A stretch of DNA of 43,474 nucleotides from an uncultured Lachnospiraceae bacterium (GCA_947630595.1 CANRIG010000023.1:1-43474), one strand, 5' to 3'. Shown: positions 34,852 to 42,334, counted from the first letter of the stretch. Notes: generated from the letters alone by a model not told the origin. Numbers and translations are program-made.

Positions 34852-35289
34852 ATGAAATTTTTAATTCAGCGCGTGACAGAGGCGTCTGTCACGGTGGATC
34901 AGAAAATCGTCGGCGCAATCGGAAAAGGCTTTCTGGTTCTGATCGGCGTGGGCAAAGATGACACGACTGCGGAGGCGGACAAGCTGGTAAAAAAGATGAC
35001 CGGACTGCGGATTTTTGCCGATGAAAACGGCCGCACCAATCTGTCCCTGAAAGACGTAGACGGAGCGTTGCTTCTGGTATCGCAGTTTACCCTGTATGCG
35101 GACTGCCGCAAGGGCAACCGGCCGTCGTTTACGGAATCCGGGGACGCGCAGAAGGCGGAGGAGCTGTACGAGTATATTATTGCAGAATGCAAAAAGATCG
35201 TTCCGGTGGTGGAGCGCGGTGTATTCGGGGCTTCGATGGAGGTTCGCCTGTGCAATGACGGGCCTTTTACCGTGATGCTTGAGTCGTAA
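34852..35289 (+). CDS. dtd: D-aminoacyl-tRNA deacylase
   Basis: 145 residues of the DTD fold, which hydrolyses D-amino acids (and glycine) mischarged on tRNA. Both active-site motifs are present: SQFTLYADC and NDGPFT, the Gly-cisPro region. GGCAGGAGAG precedes the ATG. It is preceded by a 226-bp AT-rich gap shared with the divergent TtcA gene, in which several weak -10-like boxes exist but none is convincing. Confidence 0.95.
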   Translation: MKFLIQRVTEASVTVDQKIVGAIGKGFLVLIGVGKDDTTAEADKLVKKMTGLRIFADENGRTNLSLKDVDGALLLVSQFTLYADCRKGNRPSFTESGDAQKAEELYEYIIAECKKIVPVVERGVFGASMEVRLCNDGPFTVMLES

Positions 35290-35469
35290 TATGATATAAG
35301 CTTCAGGTATGCGAGATGCGCGGCGTGTTTACGGCGATGCCCGAGTATGGATATGAGGTCGTAAGTAAAAAAATGTAAGCAAAACAATACAGGCGGGAAA
35401 GATGCAGGTCAAAAAAACATGCGTCAGACAGGATACAAAATGTCAGGTATAGCACAGAAATATCAGTCA

Positions 35470-35478
35470 GGGGGGGGG
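35470..35478 (+). repeat. G9 homopolymer in the ribosome-binding region of the dehydrogenase gene
   Basis: Nine consecutive G residues end 9 nt before the ATG at 35488. No other Shine-Dalgarno sequence is present, so the tract itself must provide it. Such tracts are prone to slippage. Confidence 0.75.
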
Positions 35479-35487
35479 AAAAAGAAA

Positions 35488-36456
35488 ATGAAGGAAGTTT
35501 TAGTGACCATTCCGGTTCAGGAGAAACACAAAAAATATCTGGAAGGCATTGGCGCAGGGATGCATTTTACCTATTTAAACAGCCGGAAAGAAGCCACAGA
35601 GGAGCTGATGCGGGAAGCAAGTATTATTCTGGGCAATGTGCCGACAGCTGTACTGTCAGCGGCGGAACAGCTGGAATTTCTGCAGCTTGACAGCGCGGGC
35701 GCGACAGCGTACACGGAGCCCGGAGTGCTGCCGGACGGCGTCAGGCTCTGCAATGCCACGGGTGCCTACGGCAAGACGATCGCGGAACATATGGTGGCAA
35801 CGGTTTTTGCCATGAAGAAAAAGCTGCCGCTTTACCGGGATCAGATGAAGGAACACCGTTGGCGGGATGCGGGAAACGTGACGCTGATCGACGGCAGCAC
35901 CACGCTGGTGCTGGGAATGGGAGACATCGGAGGAAAGTTTGCCCGGAAAATGCACGCTCTTGGGAGCCGGGTGCTTGCCGTGCGGAGACACAAAACAGAG
36001 TGCCCGGAGTATATCGACGGCATGTATCAGATGTCCCAGCTGGAGGAACTGCTTCCCCAGGCGGATATTGTCGCCTGTTCCCTGCCGGAAACCAAAGAGA
36101 CCATCCATCTGCTGAACAAAGAAAGACTGGCGCTGATGAAACCGGATGCGGTGCTGATCAATGTGGGCCGAGGCAATCTGATTCCGACAGAAGACCTTCT
36201 GGAGGCGCTGAAAGCCGGAAGACCAGGGGCGGCGGCCATTGACGTGGCGGAGATGGAACCCCTGCCGGAGGATTCACCTCTCTGGGAAGTTCCCAATCTG
36301 CTGATTACGCCCCATGTCGCAGGAAATTATCACACGACGGACATTCTGGAAAGCATCGTGCGCATCGCCGGAGAAAACCTGCAGGCATATCTTCGCGGGG
36401 AACCGCTGAAGAATGAAGTGGATTTCAGCACCGGGTATCGGAAATTTACGGAATAA
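35488..36456 (+). CDS. D-2-hydroxyacid dehydrogenase family protein
   Basis: A 322-residue NAD(P)-dependent dehydrogenase. The dinucleotide motif is VLGMGDIGGKFARKMHALG. The catalytic set is the arginine in NVGRGNLI, an acidic residue in VAEMEPLPEDSP and the histidine in ITPHVAGNYH. The closest types are hydroxypyruvate/glyoxylate or phosphoglycerate dehydrogenase-like enzymes, and the substrate cannot be given. The start at 35488 matches the family N-terminus; upstream codons from 35419 read through the G9 tract and look non-native. It is flanked by an AT-rich defence-like module on the right. Confidence 0.9.
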   Translation: MKEVLVTIPVQEKHKKYLEGIGAGMHFTYLNSRKEATEELMREASIILGNVPTAVLSAAEQLEFLQLDSAGATAYTEPGVLPDGVRLCNATGAYGKTIAEHMVATVFAMKKKLPLYRDQMKEHRWRDAGNVTLIDGSTTLVLGMGDIGGKFARKMHALGSRVLAVRRHKTECPEYIDGMYQMSQLEELLPQADIVACSLPETKETIHLLNKERLALMKPDAVLINVGRGNLIPTEDLLEALKAGRPGAAAIDVAEMEPLPEDSPLWEVPNLLITPHVAGNYHTTDILESIVRIAGENLQAYLRGEPLKNEVDFSTGYRKFTE

Positions 36457-36491
36457 AAGAGAGGTTGATTTTTCAAGCATATTGTGTTATT

Positions 36492-36526
36492 TTTGAATTG
36501 TAACCTAAAATAAGTTACAATTCAAA
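36492..36526 (+). promoter_or_regulatory. Promoter embedded in a perfect 13-bp inverted repeat (operator)
   Basis: TTTGAATTGTAAC (36492-36504) and GTTACAATTCAAA (36514-36526) are exact reverse complements with a 9-bp spacer. A promoter reading TTGAAT (36493-36498), 17 bp, TACAAT (36516-36521) is made from the two arms. Any protein bound to the repeat would block RNA polymerase. Transcription would begin near 36528, leaving only about 10 nt of leader before the ATG at 36538. Confidence 0.8.
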
Positions 36527-36537
36527 TATTAAATGCC

Positions 36538-37488
36538 ATGAAAAATTATATAGAAAAATGTTTAAGACGAAATGTTACAATAAAAGAAAATAAAGGAATA
36601 TTGCAAAACCTTCCATTGCGGTATATGGGAAGCTATAATTTGTATACGGTATCCGCAGACGGTGTAAAATGGGGGCTGATGCAGCCGAAAATGGAGCTGC
36701 GTCTGAATACGTTAAGACATGACTGGCAGCAGATACAAAAAGTGTCCGGTTTTCCCTGTGCATTCTATTTTCTCAGACTTGGCTATTACACAAAAGAGAG
36801 CATGATGGATGAAGGAATTCCGTTTATTGTTGAAAACAGACAAATGTTCCTCCCGTTTCTTGGAATGCTGCTTTCAGAAAAAGAAAATCGGGTGCTGAAA
36901 CCTGTTCGAATGATTTCTTTTCTGACCCAAAAGCTTTTACTCTGCGCTCTGTATGAAAAATGGCAGGATATGAATGTTACAAAAATAGCGGAAAAACTGG
37001 GCGTCACAAAAACGTCTGTGAGCCGTTGTTTTGATGAGATGGAGTTTTTGGATATTCCTGTGCTTCATATGAAAGGAAAAAGCAGAAAAATAGAAGTTAC
37101 CGGCGAAGGAAAAGAACTGTGGGAGAAGATACGTCCTGTTTTGCGGAATCCCGTAATCACAAAGTATGAACTGGCCGAGGACATTACGCTCTCAAACAAA
37201 GCTGGGATTACTGCGCTTTGCGAATATTCCGGGTTAGCGGATAATTTGTATCCTACTTATGGGATCACAAAAAAGAATCTAAAAGAAACAAACATAAAAT
37301 CATTCCGGCAAATTTCCGGCGGTGAGGAGATCGGCTGTATCGTATTGGAACTTGGATATTTTATTGATGATATAAAAAAAGGTATTCAGGATCCACTCAG
37401 TGTATGGCTGTCTCTATCGGAAGAAGAAAAGCAGGATGAAAGGATCGCGAAGTCAATTGATGAAATGCTGAGGGAGTATGTATGGTAA
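36538..37488 (+). CDS. Winged-helix regulator, AbiEi/MarR-like (putative antitoxin)
   Basis: A 316-residue protein, AT-rich compared with its neighbours. A helix-turn-helix is visible at about 147-163 (VTKIAEKLGVTKTSVSR), followed by a wing (KGKSRKIEVTGEGKELW). The N-terminal and C-terminal parts are not assigned. It lies directly downstream of the inverted-repeat promoter and overlaps the following nucleotidyltransferase by 7 bp. This is the arrangement of AbiE-type modules, in which AbiEi represses its own promoter through inverted repeats. No ribosome-binding site precedes the ATG; the leader is nearly absent. The antitoxin role is inferred from context; a MarR-like regulator without toxin link is the alternative. 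Confidence 0.7.
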   Translation: MKNYIEKCLRRNVTIKENKGILQNLPLRYMGSYNLYTVSADGVKWGLMQPKMELRLNTLRHDWQQIQKVSGFPCAFYFLRLGYYTKESMMDEGIPFIVENRQMFLPFLGMLLSEKENRVLKPVRMISFLTQKLLLCALYEKWQDMNVTKIAEKLGVTKTSVSRCFDEMEFLDIPVLHMKGKSRKIEVTGEGKELWEKIRPVLRNPVITKYELAEDITLSNKAGITALCEYSGLADNLYPTYGITKKNLKETNIKSFRQISGGEEIGCIVLELGYFIDDIKKGIQDPLSVWLSLSEEEKQDERIAKSIDEMLREYVW

Positions 37489-38231
37489 AAGGGCTTGATG
37501 TATTCAGAGAATATTTCGCCGGTTTTGAAGATCAGTATGTTTTGATCGGCGGGGCGGCCTGTGATATTCTGTTCGCCAGTAGTGCCGGGCAGTTTCGGGC
37601 AACCAGAGATCTGGATATCGTATTGATCATAGAGTCTCTGACAAAAGCGTTTGGAGAACGGCTCTGGGAATTTATTAAATCGGGAAATTATCAAAACAAA
37701 GTTTCCGGGAAGGGATTGCCGCAGTTTTATCGCTTTGATAAGCCAACGGAATCTGCATATCCTAAAATGATTGAGTTATTTTCCAGAAGCGGTTTTCCTT
37801 TAAAAGAACAGAATGGAATAACCTCGATTCATGTGGACGATGCTGTGTCAAGCCTTTCTGCAATTCTTCTTGACGAAGATTATTATCAGCTGTTGCTGAA
37901 TGGCAGAACAGTGGAAAATGGGCTTTCCGTTTTAAAACCGGAATACCTGATCCTGTTTAAAGCAAAAGCGTATCTGGATTTGAAAGAGAGAAAAGAGCGC
38001 GGGGAAAGTATAGATTCTTATGCTGTCAAGAAGCATAAAAATGATATTCTGCGTATTACAGCGGAACTTTTTCTCCAGAAGACAGATATCCTTCCGGAAA
38101 AAGTGCACAGGGATTTCCAGGAGTTTCTCAAAGATCTGGAAATGGCAGCGTTTGACTATAATCTGTTGAAAAACTATGGATTGCATCACAAAGATGTGGT
38201 TGAAAGGCTCAGGTCAACGGTTCTGGTTTAG
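37482..38231 (+). CDS. Nucleotidyltransferase, AbiEii-like (putative toxin)
   Basis: A 249-residue protein. The N-terminal nucleotidyltransferase signature is LIGGAACDILFAS with GG at 23-24, followed by RATRDLDIVL, whose D43-x-D45 pair would bind metal. Later come ILFKAKAYLDLKERK and KKHKNDILRI, the basic and acidic positions that close the active site in AbiEii/MenT-like enzymes. Those enzymes block translation by adding nucleotides to tRNA, or act as abortive-infection toxins. It overlaps the regulator gene, so the two proteins are made together. Similarity to AbiEii is by motif only; a different minimal nucleotidyltransferase is possible. Confidence 0.72.
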   Translation: MVKGLDVFREYFAGFEDQYVLIGGAACDILFASSAGQFRATRDLDIVLIIESLTKAFGERLWEFIKSGNYQNKVSGKGLPQFYRFDKPTESAYPKMIELFSRSGFPLKEQNGITSIHVDDAVSSLSAILLDEDYYQLLLNGRTVENGLSVLKPEYLILFKAKAYLDLKERKERGESIDSYAVKKHKNDILRITAELFLQKTDILPEKVHRDFQEFLKDLEMAAFDYNLLKNYGLHHKDVVERLRSTVLV

Positions 38232-38238
38232 AAAAGTT

Positions 38239-38281
38239 TTCCACATAGTTTACATAATAATATTATGTAAACTATGCGGAA
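38239..38281. other. dif-like palindrome next to the Xer recombinase gene
   Basis: A 15-bp perfect inverted repeat (38244-38258 and 38262-38276) extends to 20 bp arms with one mismatch. Within it, arms AGTTTACATAA (38247-38257) and TTATGTAAACT (38263-38273) flank the 5-bp core TAATA. TTATGTAAACT is, as I recall it, the XerD-side half of the B. subtilis dif site. It sits 31 bp beyond the stop of a tyrosine recombinase gene. No U tract follows on either strand, so it is a poor terminator. Confidence 0.6.
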
Positions 38282-38312
38282 TTTACCGAATATCAACAGA
38301 CATTTTTAAGGC

Positions 38313-39368
38313 CTACGCCTCCCTCAGATGCACCGCGCTGGCAGCCCTGCGGCGCCGGTCCTCATCCATGGCCGCATAATGCTTTCGTGTGGTGTTGACA
38401 TCCTTGTGGCCGAGGACATCCGCCACCAGGTAAATATCGCCGGTTTCTTTGTATAATGTGGTGCCGTAGGTGCTGCGGAGCTTGTGCGGCGTGATTTTCT
38501 TGGTGGTTGTGATTTCGCGGGCATATTTTTTGACCATGTTTTCCACGGCCTGCACGCCGATGCGGCGGCGCTGGGTAGAGTAGAAGAGGGCGTTCTCATG
38601 GCCGGCCACCGGGGTGATGGAATCGCGCACCTCAAGATAATCCAGCAGGGCTTTTTCGACTTCTTCACCGAAATAAACAATCATCTCCGAGCCTCCTTTG
38701 CGGACGACGCGGATGCCGTTGTTTTTGAAATCAATGTCGTTTACGTCCAGGCCGACGCATTCCGAGACACGGATGCCGGTGCCGAGCAGGAGCGTGACAA
38801 TCGCCAGATCACGGTATTTGGTCTTGTCATAATAGACTTTTTTCTGACCGGTCAGCGTGTCGCCGCAGTGTTCGATATAATCGAGCAGTTCAGCCGTTTC
38901 ATCGGCATCGAGACGGATAATTTCCTTGTCGTGCAGCTTCGGCATGTCCACCAGCAGCGTTGGGTTGGTCTTGATTTGCTCACGCTTGTAATAATAGGCG
39001 TAAAAGCTGCGCAGAGCGGACATTTTGCGTTTCAGGCCGCGTTCTCCGTTTGTTAAAGTTTTGTCATCATTGGAATAGACTTTCAGATATTCCTGATATT
39101 CCTCAATATCGACGGCCTGCATTTTGTCCAGCACATCGACCGTGATTTCTGAGACGTCTTTACCGCGAAACGCCGGATTTTCCGATAAGATAAACTGGAA
39201 AAAAATGCGGATATCGTAGGCATAGGAAATTCGCGTGCGTGTGCTGGTGGTCGGCTCGATGGCCCGGAAATAATCCCTGGCAAACGGCGGCAATGTTTTT
39301 AAAACTTCACGCAGCCGCAATACGTTGTCGATGTTGACCTGTTCGTGGTAAGTGAGATTTTTGTCCAT
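38313..39368 (-). CDS. Tyrosine recombinase, XerS/XerC-like
   Basis: A 351-residue site-specific recombinase with the full catalytic set: R200 (GTGIRVSE), K224 (VVRKGG), H295 and R298 (PHKLRS), H321 (VLGHKDV) and the nucleophile Y331 (RKHYAAM). The N-terminal SAM-like core-binding domain is complete and, with the length, resembles single-recombinase XerS more than the 300-residue XerC/D. AAGGGG is 9 nt before the ATG. A TTGACA-type promoter lies about 200 bp upstream. The dif-like palindrome beyond its 3' end is a candidate target. It could be the cell's chromosome-dimer resolvase or the integrase of a small element. Confidence 0.9.
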   Translation of the reverse strand: MDKNLTYHEQVNIDNVLRLREVLKTLPPFARDYFRAIEPTTSTRTRISYAYDIRIFFQFILSENPAFRGKDVSEITVDVLDKMQAVDIEEYQEYLKVYSNDDKTLTNGERGLKRKMSALRSFYAYYYKREQIKTNPTLLVDMPKLHDKEIIRLDADETAELLDYIEHCGDTLTGQKKVYYDKTKYRDLAIVTLLLGTGIRVSECVGLDVNDIDFKNNGIRVVRKGGSEMIVYFGEEVEKALLDYLEVRDSITPVAGHENALFYSTQRRRIGVQAVENMVKKYAREITTTKKITPHKLRSTYGTTLYKETGDIYLVADVLGHKDVNTTRKHYAAMDEDRRRRAASAVHLREA

Positions 39369-39389
39369 ACGTTTTTACCCCTTATAATT

Positions 39390-39487
39390 TGATTTGCTTA
39401 AATCCGTATAGCTTTTAAATTTATATAGCTTTTAAATTCGTATAGCTTTTAAATTCGTATAATTTTTGAATTCGTATAGCTATATCC
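39390..39487 (-). repeat. 17-bp tandem array in the leader of the recombinase gene
   Basis: Exact 17-bp tiles start at 39407, 39424, 39441 and 39458, reading TATAGCTTTTAAATTCG or near variants, with degenerate units on each side (39390-39406 and 39475 on). It occupies most of the predicted 5' untranslated region of the recombinase mRNA. The other parts of the 524-bp gap are covered by the promoter, terminator and 14-bp array listed below. Confidence 0.9.
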
Positions 39488-39569
39488 ATGACTTTGCTAA
39501 AAAATCCCTTTAAAATCGCCTGCGATCTATTTGAAAAACATGTGTTTGTCGTATAGATGTATCATGGAA

Positions 39570-39598
39570 AATATACCACTCTTATCCTTATTTGTCAA
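39570..39598 (-). promoter_or_regulatory. Consensus promoter for the recombinase gene
   Basis: On the minus strand TTGACA (39598-39593), 17 bp, TATATT (39575-39570). The leader would be about 190 nt and include the 17-bp array. Confidence 0.82.
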
Positions 39599-39657
39599 TA
39601 AGATAATTTGATCAGGAAATTTTCATCAATATTTATAATTTATAAGCCATTGCAATT

Positions 39658-39728
39658 CAAAAAAAGAAACTGCCTGCGGAAATTATTTTCAGGTACGGCA
39701 CACCTGTTAATTATCCGCTGGCAGTTTC
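39658..39728 (-). terminator. Long-stem intrinsic terminator of the DUF1002 gene
   Basis: GAAACTGCC (39666-39674) pairs with GGCAGTTTC (39720-39728). GCGGA/TCCGC and CAGGT/ACCTG extend the stem inside. On the minus strand it runs into a long T tract (the A run at 39658-39665). On the plus strand a looser T-rich stretch follows, so it may work both ways. Confidence 0.8.
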
Positions 39729-39745
39729 ATTATTGTTTTTTGTCC

Positions 39746-39829
39746 TATAAGTTTTATCCGATAAGTCTTATTTGATAAATCTTATTCTATAGAGTCTTAT
39801 CAATAAAGTCTTATCAATAAAGTCTTACC
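39746..39829 (-). repeat. 14-bp tandem array downstream of the DUF1002 gene
   Basis: Six contiguous 14-bp tiles (39746, 39760, 39774, 39788, 39802, 39816) of the type AATAAAGTCTTATC, followed by a degenerate seventh. It lies in the predicted 3' untranslated region between the DUF1002 stop codon and its terminator. Confidence 0.85.
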
Positions 39830-39892
39830 AATAAAGAGCCTTATTTATAAATCTGTGTTCATTGTATCCTGTCTGTCCTTTCCTATTCAGCC

Positions 39893-42127
39893 TCATTTGA
39901 TGTCAAGCGTATACGGAATGGTATACAGGAGGTTCCCGCCTGCAACGTCATAGAATGATACGTTGAAGCTGGTCTTGCCGGAAGCATTCAGTGTCGCATT
40001 GAAGCTGCCGGACGCGCTGAACTCTCCCATGTCGAAGGAAACCATTGCCGGGTCTGCGCCTTCGATGCAGGCGTAGGTCGCGGCTGTGCCGTCCATCATG
40101 ATCTGGCCGGTGACTGTGCTTCCTGCGGTCAGGTTGGTTTTGTCAACGCTGAAACCGTATTCCGATGTGTGAATGGTCCATGCGGCCGGATCGGAAACGG
40201 CTGCGGAATGAATGGCTCCGTCTGCCGTCATGAACGCGTCATCGGACAGCGTCACAGAATAGTCGGAGGACTGAGCCAGCGGCGTGCTCAGATGAATCAC
40301 CGCTTTGCACCCTTCCGTCCATCCAAGCACCGCCAGCTCTTCCGCTTCCAGCGGAACAATCGAAACCTTTGCCGCATCCTGCTGCATACTGATGGTCTCG
40401 GAGGTCGGGCCGCTGACGGTGAGTGTGCCGGTACCGGTCATAATATCCGATCTCTGGAAACTGATTGTGAGCTCATTCAGGCCTGCATCGGAAACCGGAA
40501 CGGCGTTGCTGCCTGTGGTGGACGGAGCAAAGGCCATATCCGATGCCGCGATTACGGCCGGCTCTATCTGCTCCGGGGTTGTTTCTGCGGGAGCTGCTTC
40601 CGTCGGAGCTGCTTCTGTCATCTCCTGCATCTCTGCCGGAGTTCCCTCCGAGCCGCTCGTCTCCTCCGGATTTGCTGTTTCCGGTGCGGGCGTTTCCGGA
40701 TTTACCATGTCCTCCGGGGCTGCCGGTTCACCCGAATCGGCCGGCTGTCCCTGCATGACCTCTCCTCCTGCGGTCTCAAGTGCGGGTGCAGCCTCCGTTG
40801 CAGGCTGGCTTTCCGGATAGACTTCAATCACAGGCTCTGTCTCTGATGCCGCAGTCTCAGGAGTTGTCGTTTCGGGAGCTGTTGTTTCGGGAGCCATTGT
40901 CTCCGGCGTTGTAGTTTCTGGTGCAGCCGTTTCCGACGCTGTGGTTTCCGGAGCCGTTGTCTCGGGAGCGATTGTCTCTGGTGCCGCAGTCTCAGGAGCT
41001 GTCGTTTCGGGAGCTGCAGTCTCCGGAGCGGTATTGTCCGGTGTGTCCGTATAAGAATCCGTGCTGGTGATGATGATATCTCCTGCCGTCTCGCTCTGCG
41101 CGGGCGCTTCGGTCTGCTCCGGGAGCACGGTGTCGTCGGTCGCGTCAAAATTTGCGTCTCCGAGCGCGGAATCGTCGGTCATATTCAGGATGCTGTCCGG
41201 GGACAGCGTTTCCGGCGTTTCGGTCTCGGTTTCGGTCTGCTGCGGCACGTCAGTCGCCGCTGTGCCGCCCGTGTTTACCGCCGCATCGGGAGCCGGCGTT
41301 TCCAGCGCCTGAGTTTCCGGTGCCTGGGTTTCCGGCGTCTGATTCAGCAGCGTGTCCATATTGTCTTCCACGCGCTCAAGCGTTGTCTTCATGTCCTCGT
41401 AATTGTAGTCCTGCTCTGCGATCTTTTCCATCAGATCTACGAGCAGCGCATGATCCTCATCGGAAAGGTAGATATTCTCCTGCGCGGACACTTCGTTGAC
41501 GACGACGTCGATGTCGTTGCGCTCTATGACGTTGTCCTGAATTACCTGCATTTTGCTCTCATTGACGAGATCGGTGGCCTCCGCCTGGCCGATGCTGCCG
41601 GCCAGCGTGGTCGTCGTGATCAGCTCCTGTGTGGCTACTTCTTTTTTCTGCGAATCGAGCTGGATGCCGGCCGCAGATTCATATGCCATCAGGATGCCGG
41701 TCAGCGCGCCCGTACCGGACACTTCAAACGGGGCCGCCGCCAGCACGTCGCAGTTGACGACGCCGGAGGTAGACAGGGTGGTCGCGATCATATTGCTGGT
41801 CACCCAGGAAAGGTTCGCGGTCTTTACCTGGATGCCGCCGCTGGTGGTCGGGTTGACCAGTGCACAGCTGTAGGTATGGGTGCCGATCTGCTCCAGAGGC
41901 ACGTAGGCGCCGAGGTGATCGCGCTCGTCCTGATTGGTAATGGTAAGCGTCGTCAGGCTCTGACCGGCCACGCCGAAATAGCGGAGAATCGCCTGCCGCT
42001 GGTCTTCTGTCAGGTCGGCTCCCAGTGTGACAACCTTCTGCCCGTCCGCCAGCACGGCCATGGAGGGAATGGACGCTGCTGCCAGGCAGACGACGCTCAT
42101 AAACACTGCAAGGAATGTCTTTTTCAT
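39893..42127 (-). CDS. Secreted DUF1002 protein with a PET-repeat stalk
   Basis: About 744 residues. A clear signal peptide (KKTFLAVFMSVVCLAAASIP) leads into a DUF1002/YpuA-like domain, whose markers are VVTLGADLTEDQRQAILRYFG, LTITNQDERDHLG and TSGGIQVKTANLSWVTS, running to about residue 265. A long Pro/Glu/Thr/Ala-rich region follows, containing a strict pentapeptide array, then a C-terminal beta-rich domain. No LPxTG or C-terminal membrane anchor is visible, so it is probably secreted or non-covalently wall-bound. Starts at 42127 and 42133 are both possible (GAGAGG upstream). It has its own promoter and terminator. The biological role is unknown. Confidence 0.85.
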   Translation of the reverse strand: MKKTFLAVFMSVVCLAAASIPSMAVLADGQKVVTLGADLTEDQRQAILRYFGVAGQSLTTLTITNQDERDHLGAYVPLEQIGTHTYSCALVNPTTSGGIQVKTANLSWVTSNMIATTLSTSGVVNCDVLAAAPFEVSGTGALTGILMAYESAAGIQLDSQKKEVATQELITTTTLAGSIGQAEATDLVNESKMQVIQDNVIERNDIDVVVNEVSAQENIYLSDEDHALLVDLMEKIAEQDYNYEDMKTTLERVEDNMDTLLNQTPETQAPETQALETPAPDAAVNTGGTAATDVPQQTETETETPETLSPDSILNMTDDSALGDANFDATDDTVLPEQTEAPAQSETAGDIIITSTDSYTDTPDNTAPETAAPETTAPETAAPETIAPETTAPETTASETAAPETTTPETMAPETTAPETTTPETAASETEPVIEVYPESQPATEAAPALETAGGEVMQGQPADSGEPAAPEDMVNPETPAPETANPEETSGSEGTPAEMQEMTEAAPTEAAPAETTPEQIEPAVIAASDMAFAPSTTGSNAVPVSDAGLNELTISFQRSDIMTGTGTLTVSGPTSETISMQQDAAKVSIVPLEAEELAVLGWTEGCKAVIHLSTPLAQSSDYSVTLSDDAFMTADGAIHSAAVSDPAAWTIHTSEYGFSVDKTNLTAGSTVTGQIMMDGTAATYACIEGADPAMVSFDMGEFSASGSFNATLNASGKTSFNVSFYDVAGGNLLYTIPYTLDIK
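40835..41029 (-). repeat. 15-bp repeat coding a PET-x-A stalk, thirteen units
   Basis: Thirteen contiguous 15-bp units encode pentapeptides such as APETT, APETA, TPETM and ASETE. Codons vary between units although the peptide is conserved, suggesting selection on the protein rather than a fresh DNA expansion. A shorter cluster of similar pentapeptides lies near 41290-41345. Confidence 0.9.
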
Positions 42128-42184
42128 ATGCATATATCCTCTCTTTCTCCCTGAATTATCAGGATTTCCTGTTCGTTTTGGTAC

Positions 42185-42213
42185 AGTATACCACGTTGAA
42201 AATGTGAATACAA
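42185..42213 (-). promoter_or_regulatory. Promoter of the DUF1002 gene
   Basis: On the minus strand TTGTAT (42213-42208), 17 bp, TATACT (42190-42185), about 55 bp before the start codon. Confidence 0.75.
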
Positions 42214-42334
42214 GAAAACAAAATATAGGGATTTATTAACCTTTTCCTAAGAAATATATTTTTGAATTGCCAAAAACAAGTTCATGTGTTCTCAGAAAAA
42301 ATGAGAAGATTGTTCCTCAGCAGTGAACAAAGCG

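Noticed and set aside
38239-38281. Bidirectional terminator between converging genes
   Set aside because: The stem is AT-rich and neither strand has a T tract after it; the match to a dif half-site explains it better.
40169-40846. Plus-strand frames opposite the DUF1002 gene
   Set aside because: They are shadows of the repeat-rich coding strand and have no ribosome-binding site.
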